Source of the DNA: JADHUC01 sp964617665
GTDB taxonomy: Bacteria > Planctomycetota > Planctomycetia > Pirellulales > Pirellulaceae
Assembly: GCA_964617665.1 (NCBI GenBank)
Contig: CAZUAH010000791.1
Location: forward strand, 1-5,529
Direction of reading: 5' to 3'
Length of the DNA: 5,529 bases
Both the position numbers and the translations under genes were made by a program. Within the stretch, counting starts at the first letter, position 1. Each line of letters opens with the position of its first letter. The notes beneath the pieces were generated by a model. The model did not search any database, was not told the DNA's origin, and saw only the letters and a program-made list of their open reading frames with translations. Shown here piece after piece: positions 1-5,529 of the stretch.

Positions 1-79
1 CCGTGGCTAGCGCCAAAACGGCTAATTAGTAAACTCAATGTTGACGGACCACTAGGGCACCCCTGGAACTTTCTCTTCA

Positions 80-108
80 TTGGATTTGCGAGCCAGTTCG
101 GGTATCCT
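80..108 (+). promoter_or_regulatory. Weak candidate promoter upstream of the FG-GAP gene
   Basis: A TTGGAT box (80-85) lies 17 bases before TATCCT (103-108). The -10 matches the sigma70 consensus at 4 of 6 positions and the -35 at only 3 of 6. Transcription would start near 115, giving a leader of about 60 bases. That leader contains a small inverted repeat, GTCCG (120-124) with CGGAC (135-139), around a 10-base loop. The placement is sensible but the match is weak. The rest of 1-174 shows no gene I can support. Confidence 0.22.
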
Positions 109-174
109 GTTAGATAGAGGTCCGGCTCGTTTGTCGGACGCGAGATTGGGAGACTCCAACACGCGGGGAATATC

Positions 175-1500
175 ATGATGCTTCGGGTATTGTTTGTCGT
201 TGCGGCGGGGCTGGGAATCTCGCTCAGCGTCGCCGCCAGTGACGAGTTGGCTCCGCCCGTGCGGCTGGAGGCCAATGGCAAAGCGATCGACACCGATATC
301 GGACACGCCGCGCCGTTCGTGACAGACTTCGACGGCGACGGCGTCCAGGACCTGTTGGTCGGACAGTTTGGGGGCGGTCAGTTGTGGATCTACCGCAACG
401 AAGGCACGAACGCCGAACCAAAGCTCGCCGCCGGGTACAAGTTCAAGCAGGGCACGGACGACGGCCGCGTGCCGACTGGGTGATGCGTCGGATTCGGTCC
501 ACATGTTGTGGACATCGACGGCGACGGAAATCGTGACCTCCTCTCAGGCTCCTGGCCGGGCGAACTTTTCTTGTTTCGCGGCGAACCGGACAACTCATTC
601 GCAGCTCCGGAAATGCTGCGCGACACGGACGGCGACGTCATCAACATCGGCGGCGGTATCTCGGAGGACCGCGAGGGGTACACTCTGATCCGCGGACATG
701 CCACCTTCGAGCGCACGGACGAAGGAACGTTCGTCAACTATCACGGAAAGCGGTTCAAGAGCACGCCGGACAAACGATACGCTGTTTCGGGCACAGCCTC
801 GGCCGTAAGCGCAGCCGACTGGGACGGCGACGGTGACTACGATCTGATCGTAGGGGATATCAGCGGCAACGTTCACTTGATCCCCAACGAAGGGACGCCG
901 AAGGCGTACGCGTTCGGCAAGGACAGACAACTGAAAGTCGACGGCAAGCCACTTCGCTCTGCCAGTAGTCGCGTCGGGCCGTGTGTTGCCGACTGGGACG
1001 GCGACGGTGACCAGGATTTACTGATCGGCGCCGGTGATGGCAACGTTTCACTGTACCGCAACACGGGCTCGGCCAAAGAGCCGAAGTTGGCAACAGCCCA
1101 GCAGCTTGTACCGCCCGGCGAGAGTGCCTCGACATCAAATGCCCCCAAGGAGGCGCGAAGGGGAGGCCGATCGAAGGTCTGCGTTGCCGACTGGAACGGC
1201 GACGGCAAGTTGGATCTGCTGGTTGGCGATTTTGCGTACCAACAGCCGGACCGTCCCAAGGCCACGACCGAGCAGGAGAAGGAGTACGAGCGGATTCGCA
1301 AGGAATTGGAGCCGCTCCGCAGGCGTTACGGCGAGTTGATCCAGAAAATGCGAGGCGACTCTCGCCCTCGCACCGAAGAAGGTCAGAAGAAGCTGGGCGA
1401 TGAAATGAACGAAGTCAGCGAGCAGATGAGCGCCCTGCATGCGAAGCTCCCACGCGAATACGAGCCGCACGGTTGGGTCTGGCTGTTTCTGCGTAAGTAG
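175..1500 (+). CDS. Secreted FG-GAP/VCBS repeat beta-propeller protein with in-frame TGA (candidate selenoprotein)
   Basis: Read through the TGA at codon 103, this is one 441-residue exported protein. The start has a GGGGA Shine-Dalgarno (165-169); ATG 178 is equally well spaced. Residues 1-21 form a signal peptide (hydrophobic VLFVVAAGLGISLSVAA). Five FG-GAP repeats follow, each with a calcium-binding type DxDGDGxxDL loop, starting near residues 51, 113, 215, 273 and 339 (the fifth is DWNGDG). Repeats 1-4 end in outer strands such as GQLWIYRNEG (68-77) and GNVSLYRNTG (289-298). In the fifth, a charged helical segment (about 353-432) separates the DLLVGD half from the closing strand GWVWLFLRK (433-441). 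The only Cys residues are 104, 270 and 336. Such proteins are usually extracellular binding scaffolds; the ligand here is unknown. Continuous coding on both sides of the TGA argues for one functional gene; a fresh nonsense mutation is the alternative. The gene ends with TAG. Confidence 0.8.
481..483 (+). other. In-frame TGA, candidate selenocysteine codon (Sec103)
   Basis: The codons around this TGA read R-V-P-T-G, TGA, C-V-G-F-G-P, and then repeat 2 (V-D-I-D-G-D-G) follows in the same frame. No indel is needed to join the halves. Sec-Cys is chemically plausible, because Sec usually replaces a redox Cys. General reassignment of TGA is unlikely: no other in-frame TGA occurs in about 1,600 codons of the three genes, which use TGG for Trp throughout, and the DUF4838 gene ends with TGA. 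One base change from a Gly, Arg, Trp or Cys codon, or a sequencing error, could also produce it. Confidence 0.6.
485..522 (+). promoter_or_regulatory. SECIS-like stem-loop just after the TGA
   Basis: The upper stem is a perfect 7 bp: GTCCACA (497-503) pairs with TGTGGAC (507-513), leaving apical loop TGT (504-506). The lower stem CGTCG (486-490) pairs with CGACG (516-520), and G485-C522 may extend it past a bulged G521. The internal loop between them (491-496 against 514-515) can form two A-U pairs, leaving 494-496 bulged on the 5' side. Known bacterial SECIS elements are hairpins of about 40 nt directly 3' of UGA that bind SelB. They carry a G in the first two apical-loop positions, with the loop roughly 16-37 nt from UGA. 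Here G is loop position 2 and the spacing is 20 nt. The element also encodes repeat 2, so chance pairing is possible; I did no energy calculation. Confidence 0.5.
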
Positions 1501-1657
1501 CAACCGAGTGTGTGCGCATAGTTGACGACGACAATGCGCCCTGAATTTGCTGGCATCCATCGCCCACGGCGGGTTAGAATGTCGGCGAGTTCAAGGATGG
1601 CACCACCATTCGTGCCATCACGAGCCTTCTGAGACCATCACTGCGAATCTGCCTGCG

Positions 1658-1676
1658 CGAAGGGAACGCCCTTTCG
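1658..1676 (+). other. Small hairpin in the spacer before the aminotransferase gene
   Basis: CGAAGGG (1658-1664) can pair with CCCTTTCG (1669-1676) around an AACG tetraloop, with one bulged T. No T-run follows, so it does not look like an intrinsic terminator. It may be leader structure or chance. The rest of the 1501-1721 spacer shows no convincing promoter or small gene. Confidence 0.2.
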
Positions 1677-1705
1677 GCGGCATCACGGAATTCTGTTCAA
1701 CGAAC

Positions 1706-1712
1706 TGGAGGA
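1706..1712 (+). promoter_or_regulatory. Shine-Dalgarno site fixing the aminotransferase start
   Basis: TGGAGGA sits 9 bases before ATG 1722, a strong anti-16S match at normal spacing. It settles the start, because the same frame is open upstream back to a TAG at 1575-1577. Starting at 1722 also places the twin-arginine signal at the very N-terminus. Confidence 0.7.
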
Positions 1713-1721
1713 TCCAAGGCC

Positions 1722-3077
1722 ATGAAGAAACACTTCACGCGACGTGGTTTTATTGGAATCGCAGCAGCCGGTTCCGCCGCGATGTCCTGGCTGGGCGCGC
1801 GTCGAGCACCGGCAGCGTTCACTGCCGATACCGACAAGCCGGCGTTGCTCGGCGGTCGGCCGGCGCACTCGGGCGGCTGGCCTGGGTGGCCCGAATGGCG
1901 CCAGTCGTGGGAGCCCGAGATCCTGCAGATACTTCGCAGCGGCCGTTGGTATCGCGGCAGCAGCGGTGGCAAGGTGCCGGAGTTCGAGGCCGCCTACGCG
2001 AAACTGTTGGGCGCCAAGCGTTGTCTGGCCATGGCCAGCGGCACGACCTCGCTGATCACGGCCCTGCATGTGGCGGGCGTAGACGCGGGCGACGAAGTCA
2101 TCGTTTCGCCTTACACGTTCATCGCCACTTACAACGCGATTTTGATCAACAAGGCCTTGCCGGTGTTCGCCGACACCGACCCGGCCACACTGACCATGGA
2201 CCCGGCGTCGATCGAAAGCCGGATCACGGATCGTACTTGTGCGATCCTGCCGGTACACATTTACGGCATGCCGTGCGACATGGCCCCGATCAACGCGATC
2301 GCCAAGAAACACGACCTCCGCGTTATCGAGGATGCTTGCCAGGCGTGGCTGGCAGAATACAAGGGCAAGAAATGCGGCACGCTAGGCGATATGGGCTGCT
2401 TCAGCTTCCAAAACTCCAAACACATCACCTCGGGCGAAGGGGGCGCCATCACCAGCAACAGCGATGAACTTGCGGACCGATGCTACTCGTTCCACAGCTG
2501 CGGCCGTCCTACCGGGACTCATCAGGGCAGCGGCTGTTTCACCCGCGGCAGCAACTACCGGATGCAGCACTACCAGGCTTCGATGCTCTTGCAGCAGGTG
2601 GCCAAATTCGTGCAGGAGACCAAGGTACGTCAGGAAAACGCCGACTATCTGACCGCCAACCTCAAGGAGATCCCCGGTGTGACCCCGGCGCGTCTACCGG
2701 ACAACAGCCGCGCGGTTTGGCATCTCTATCCGTTGCGAATTGACTCGAAGCAATTGAGTGGCCTGTCCCGAGATGGCTTCCTACGGGCGCTCCGCGCTGA
2801 AGGGGTGCCCTGCAGCGGCGTGTATCACGAGCAATACTACGACGGTTTGCTGGACGAGGCGATCAACTCGCGCGGCTATCAGCGGCTGTTCAGCGCGAAG
2901 CGGCTAAAGGAGTACCGCGATAGCTTCCAAGAGTTGAAAGGCAACGCTCAAGTCTGCGCGACGACGGTCGGCTTGTCTCAGCGACTGCTTCTAACCAACC
3001 GCAGTGACATGGACCACATCATCGAAGCGATCCGGAAGATCCAGGCCCACAGTGCAGCCTTGACGAAAGCGTCGTAA
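1722..3077 (+). CDS. Tat-exported DegT/DnrJ/EryC1/StrS family PLP-dependent aminotransferase
   Basis: This 451-residue protein belongs to the fold-type I DegT/DnrJ/EryC1/StrS aminotransferases, which usually transfer an amino group to keto-sugars using PLP. Its N-terminus is a twin-arginine signal: TRRGFIG (6-12), an Ala-rich hydrophobic stretch, and a likely cleavage site after APA (29-31). Visible active-site elements are SGTTS (106-110) for the phosphate region, Asp204 in EDACQAW for the pyridine nitrogen, and Lys233 in SFQNSKHITSGEGG as the Schiff-base lysine. The small domain includes GVPCSGVYHEQYY, followed by a C-terminal helix. The catalytic set looks intact, and the length beyond the usual 370-400 residues is partly explained by the signal. 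The substrate cannot be named. Location outside the cytoplasm is odd for an enzyme family that normally uses cytoplasmic nucleotide sugars. Stop is TAA; the next gene begins 120 bases later on the same strand. Confidence 0.9.
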   Translation: MKKHFTRRGFIGIAAAGSAAMSWLGARRAPAAFTADTDKPALLGGRPAHSGGWPGWPEWRQSWEPEILQILRSGRWYRGSSGGKVPEFEAAYAKLLGAKRCLAMASGTTSLITALHVAGVDAGDEVIVSPYTFIATYNAILINKALPVFADTDPATLTMDPASIESRITDRTCAILPVHIYGMPCDMAPINAIAKKHDLRVIEDACQAWLAEYKGKKCGTLGDMGCFSFQNSKHITSGEGGAITSNSDELADRCYSFHSCGRPTGTHQGSGCFTRGSNYRMQHYQASMLLQQVAKFVQETKVRQENADYLTANLKEIPGVTPARLPDNSRAVWHLYPLRIDSKQLSGLSRDGFLRALRAEGVPCSGVYHEQYYDGLLDEAINSRGYQRLFSAKRLKEYRDSFQELKGNAQVCATTVGLSQRLLLTNRSDMDHIIEAIRKIQAHSAALTKAS

Positions 3078-3104
3078 CGAGAAGAAGCGACCACACTGCT
3101 GCCC

Positions 3105-3125
3105 TTCCCGGCCGCTGCGCGGGAG
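3105..3125 (+). other. Weak GC-rich hairpin after the aminotransferase gene
   Basis: TTCCCG (3105-3110) can pair with CGGGAG (3120-3125), including one G-U pair, around a 9-base loop. It lies 27 bases after the stop codon, but no T-run follows. It could stabilise a 3' end or be chance. I see no promoter for the next gene in this spacer, which fits co-transcription without proving it. Confidence 0.15.
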
Positions 3126-3197
3126 AGGTGCCAGAATGTGCCCCGCGCAAACTCGATACTACTTCCTCGATAGCTCCCAAGACAATATGAGAGTGCC

Positions 3198-5321
3198 ATG
3201 AATGCCAGACGACTTTGCGCAGCTGAAACGTCGCAGTTCTCAGCATGGAGCTTCGTCGTCGGTGTGCTCGTGTGCCTTGTGACGACGAGCGGTCTGAGCG
3301 CCGCGACGGCGGAACTCACATTGGTCGCGGACGGACAGCCGAAAGCTCTGATTGTCCTTCCGTCGAAGGATGTCGCGCCCAGCATCGAACCGGCTGCGGC
3401 GATGATTCTGGCGGATCATGTGTTCCAGATGTCGGGCGCGAGGCTTCCGATCGCGAGAGAAGACGAGTTGGGCGAGGTGAAGATTCGGGGAGGCTGCCTC
3501 GTGCCGGAGCCGGGAAAGATCGGCGAGGGTGTAGAGGCGTTCGTGCTGGTCGGAGAAGGGGACGTTGCGAAGCGACTGGGGATGACCGGTCAAGGGCTTG
3601 GGCCCGGTGGCATGTTGATGAAGACCGATGGTAATGTGCTGGCGCTGCTGGGTCCTCGGTCCGCGTCCGACCCGTTCGGCACAAGACATGCCGTGATCGG
3701 CTTTCTCGAACATATCGGCTGCCGCTACCTTTGGCCTGGCGAGTTGGGGAAAGTGGTACCGAAACAAGCGAGCGTTACCGTCGGCATGCTGGACGTCCGC
3801 TATACGCCGAAGATTGGTCAACGCCGCATCCGATTCCAGAACATAAGCACCCGCGGCGAAATCGGGCTGGATCGTCTCCAGCTCACAAAGGAGCAGTGGA
3901 CGTCGGCGCGAAAGAAAGCGATGGCGACGGAGTCGGAGATCAGTTGGGGGCATTGGCATGGGTTGGGCGGACGGCTGGGCATTCACGGCGGGCATTCGGG
4001 GGCAGGGCTGAAAGGAGGCTGGGAGAAACACGGGAAGGAGCACCCCGAGTGGTTCGCACTTCAGGCGGACGGCGCTCGCGATCAGAGCAACGTTGGCGGA
4101 CGATTCCGGCTGTGTATGTCAAACCAGGAACTGATCGCGTACGTCGCCAGGAGCATTATCGAGCAGGTGAACGAAAATTCGGACGTCGCAAGCGTGTCGC
4201 TCAGCCCGAATGACGGCGGCTACTCCAGTTTCTGCATGTGCGAAGACTGCAAGAAGCTGGATCCGCCGGAAGCTCCGAAGATCAACATGCTTCTTTTCGA
4301 CAAAGTGGGCGAGTCGAAGCGCAGGCAGATCGAGTACGTTTCGCTGACCGACCGCATGATATGGTATTGGAATGGCGTCGCAGAACGAGTGACGAAGGTG
4401 CATCCGAACGTGCTGTTCGTTGTCGATGCGTATAGCTGTTACAGTCATCCACCAGTGCACCAGAAACTCCATCCCAATCTGGTCGTGCGTTACGTGCCGA
4501 GCACGGCGGATGGTTGGGAGGGCTGGCAGAAGGCGGGGGCCAAACGCATCTTCTGGCGGCCCAACATCCTGCTTGCCAATCGCCGGAACGGGCTGCCGCA
4601 CGTGATGGTCCAGCGACTGGCCGACACAATGAGGTTCATGGCCGACAATGGAACGCTGGCGACGGACTTCGATTCGATCATCCACAACTGGGCCGTTCAC
4701 GGTGTGAATTATTACGCCGCCGCCCGACTGAACTGGAATCCATATCTCACCGCCCAGGAGATCCTGGACGATTACTGCCAATCCGGCTTTGCCGAGGGCG
4801 CAGAGGCAGTGAAGCGTTATTTCCTGAAAGTTCAGGAGGTCGCCGCAGATGACAAGAAGACGTACACGCCCGAAGTGATCCAAGGTCTACGCGACTCACT
4901 GAACGAGGCTGATCGGGCCGTGGGCGACGAGGAGATTGTCCGCTCGCGCATCGCCTTTCTCCGAACGGGTCTGAATTTCACGGATCTTCAGATGACCATC
5001 AATCGCTTGGTCGAGCAGGCCAAGGTAGATGATCCCACGTTGGATCTCGCCCGTGCGCGGCTGTTGCTCGCGCTGAATTATGTCATGCTACGCGACATTG
5101 TGCGCAACCACCAACTGGCAATCAACGCCAACTACCTTATGTGGGGCAACGGCGACTATGCCGCCTGGTCGCCCATCAAGGGCCGTGGCTTTCGGGCCGA
5201 GAAGGAATTGCTCGAGGGAGTGGAGGGGGAGAAACGCACACTTACCGGTAGAGAAGACAGCATCGAAGAGATACTGGCGGCCTTTGGGATTGATAGGGAT
5301 TTCACTAAGCCCCACCGGTGA
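3198..5321 (+). CDS. Secreted DUF4838 domain protein with GH67-like N-terminal domain
   Basis: This 707-residue protein resembles DUF4838 proteins, which are common in planctomycetes, Verrucomicrobia and Bacteroidetes. They carry an N-terminal domain like that of alpha-glucuronidases (GH67), and their activity is largely unproven. Residues 1-38 look like a Sec signal peptide (hydrophobic 19-33, cleavage near SAATA). Residues about 39-170 form an alpha/beta domain (ALIVLPSKD, then AAAMILADHVFQMSGARLPI). The central region has WGHWHG (250-255), HPEWFAL (282-288), SPNDGG (336-341) and the Cys cluster FCMCEDC (345-351), typical of the family. Later come IIHNWAVHGVNYYAAARLNW (494-513) and a probably helical C-terminus. 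A glycan-directed role is inference. Start: ATG 3198 follows a weak purine stretch (GAGAG, 3189-3193). The ATG at 3187 is out of frame and stops after four codons. The gene ends with TGA, with no hairpin seen right after it. Confidence 0.85.
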   Translation: MNARRLCAAETSQFSAWSFVVGVLVCLVTTSGLSAATAELTLVADGQPKALIVLPSKDVAPSIEPAAAMILADHVFQMSGARLPIAREDELGEVKIRGGCLVPEPGKIGEGVEAFVLVGEGDVAKRLGMTGQGLGPGGMLMKTDGNVLALLGPRSASDPFGTRHAVIGFLEHIGCRYLWPGELGKVVPKQASVTVGMLDVRYTPKIGQRRIRFQNISTRGEIGLDRLQLTKEQWTSARKKAMATESEISWGHWHGLGGRLGIHGGHSGAGLKGGWEKHGKEHPEWFALQADGARDQSNVGGRFRLCMSNQELIAYVARSIIEQVNENSDVASVSLSPNDGGYSSFCMCEDCKKLDPPEAPKINMLLFDKVGESKRRQIEYVSLTDRMIWYWNGVAERVTKVHPNVLFVVDAYSCYSHPPVHQKLHPNLVVRYVPSTADGWEGWQKAGAKRIFWRPNILLANRRNGLPHVMVQRLADTMRFMADNGTLATDFDSIIHNWAVHGVNYYAAARLNWNPYLTAQEILDDYCQSGFAEGAEAVKRYFLKVQEVAADDKKTYTPEVIQGLRDSLNEADRAVGDEEIVRSRIAFLRTGLNFTDLQMTINRLVEQAKVDDPTLDLARARLLLALNYVMLRDIVRNHQLAINANYLMWGNGDYAAWSPIKGRGFRAEKELLEGVEGEKRTLTGREDSIEEILAAFGIDRDFTKPHR

Positions 5322-5342
5322 GACCATGCCAACACCCCGTCT

Positions 5343-5370
5343 TTGAATTAAAGCGTTGCTGTGGTATACT
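5343..5370 (+). promoter_or_regulatory. Sigma70-type promoter with extended -10
   Basis: TTGAAT (5343-5348; 4 of 6 consensus bases) and TATACT (5365-5370; 5 of 6) are 16 bases apart. TGG directly before the -10 (5362-5364) gives the TGn extended -10 motif. Transcription would begin near 5377 and run out of the window on the + strand. It is the best promoter-like sequence in the window, and implies that the next gene to the right is a separate transcription unit. Confidence 0.55.
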
Positions 5371-5393
5371 CCCGTAATAACTAAGGTGCGAGA

Positions 5394-5419
5394 CCGGTAT
5401 CGGCTATGGCCGTTTCCGG
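5394..5419 (+). other. Possible structured leader hairpin downstream of the promoter
   Basis: CGGC (5401-5404) pairs with GCCG (5409-5412) around TATG. Outside a symmetric 3x3 internal loop, CCGG (5394-5397) pairs with CCGG (5416-5419). The structure starts about 17 bases after the predicted transcript start, so it would lie in a 5' leader or small RNA. Both arms are short, so chance is likely. The rest of 5420-5529 shows no supported gene. Confidence 0.25.
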
Positions 5420-5529
5420 ATCATTCAACTTCGACTGTAGCGGCACCCGGGCGACCAACGGAACGTTTTCCAACTCAACCACTTCGCCTCGGTATCTTGC
5501 TTGCGACCGCGACTGATTCTCTTGCTCCT

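Noticed and set aside
41..46. TTGACG as a -35 box
   Set aside because: No acceptable -10 sequence lies 16-18 bases downstream; the same problem affects TTGACG at 1522-1527.
508..1500. A separate 330-residue gene starting at GTG 508
   Set aside because: No Shine-Dalgarno site precedes it, the product would lack an export signal, and it would start inside FG-GAP repeat 2. It is the in-frame continuation of the gene at 175.
175..1500. Frameshifted pseudogene
   Set aside because: Both halves are in the same frame, so no indel is involved; the only lesion is one TGA. A nonsense pseudogene remains possible but is less economical given the hairpin and the Sec-Cys context.
1578..1721. N-terminal extension of the aminotransferase
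   Set aside because: The frame is open back to a TAG at 1575, but there is no good start codon with a ribosome site. An extension would also bury the twin-arginine signal.
1547..2467. Long open frame on the + strand overlapping the aminotransferase gene
   Set aside because: It is a shadow in another frame, rich in Arg, Gly and His, with no domain. The overlapping frame has a strong ribosome site and intact catalytic motifs.
3240..4043. 267-residue open frame on the - strand
   Set aside because: It lies wholly antisense to the DUF4838 gene, has low-complexity Arg/His-rich composition and no recognisable motif.
4119..4883. 254-residue open frame on the - strand
   Set aside because: It is antisense to well-conserved DUF4838 motifs and shows no domain; a typical GC-driven shadow.
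5319..5321. TGA of the DUF4838 gene as a second selenocysteine codon
   Set aside because: Only 10 codons follow before TAA, no Cys is adjacent and I see no hairpin directly after it; it is an ordinary stop.
5406..5516. 36-codon open frame downstream of the promoter
   Set aside because: It has no Shine-Dalgarno site, its ATG lies in the hairpin loop, and the peptide resembles nothing I recognise.
5386..5529. Open frame from GTG 5386 running off the right edge
   Set aside because: The predicted transcript start is only about 9 bases upstream, leaving no room for a ribosome site, and the product has no recognisable motif.

Overview
The window carries three genes, all on the + strand, each encoding a protein with an export signal. 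They are separated by 221 and 120 non-coding bases. Moderately GC-rich DNA, a Tat-exported DegT-family aminotransferase, a DUF4838 protein and a secreted FG-GAP/VCBS repeat protein together suggest a planctomycete or a related member of the PVC group. This is an inference from gene content; no rRNA or other taxonomic marker is present.

Layout: 1-174 is a leader region with at most a weak promoter. 175-1500 is an FG-GAP (integrin-alpha-like) beta-propeller protein of 441 codons, interrupted by one in-frame TGA at 481-483. 1501-1721 is non-coding with a weak hairpin. 1722-3077 is a PLP-dependent DegT/DnrJ/EryC1/StrS aminotransferase with a twin-arginine signal. 3078-3197 is a short spacer. 3198-5321 is a secreted DUF4838 protein. 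5322-5529 has no convincing gene, but holds a good sigma70-type promoter (5343-5370) followed by a possible leader hairpin (5394-5419).

The main observation is the TGA at codon 103 of the first gene. The frame continues unchanged for 338 more sense codons. The next codon is Cys, and a two-part stem-loop begins two bases after the TGA. Its upper stem is a perfect 7 bp with a UGU apical loop, about 20 nt from the TGA, which is where a bacterial SECIS element would lie. The simplest reading is a secreted beta-propeller selenoprotein with a vicinal Sec-Cys pair. A nonsense mutation or sequencing error remains the main alternative. No selenocysteine machinery genes lie in the window.

The three products probably act outside the cytoplasm, perhaps on carbohydrate or glycan material (DUF4838 has GH67-like features; DegT enzymes usually act on sugars). 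No shared pathway can be shown from the sequence alone.
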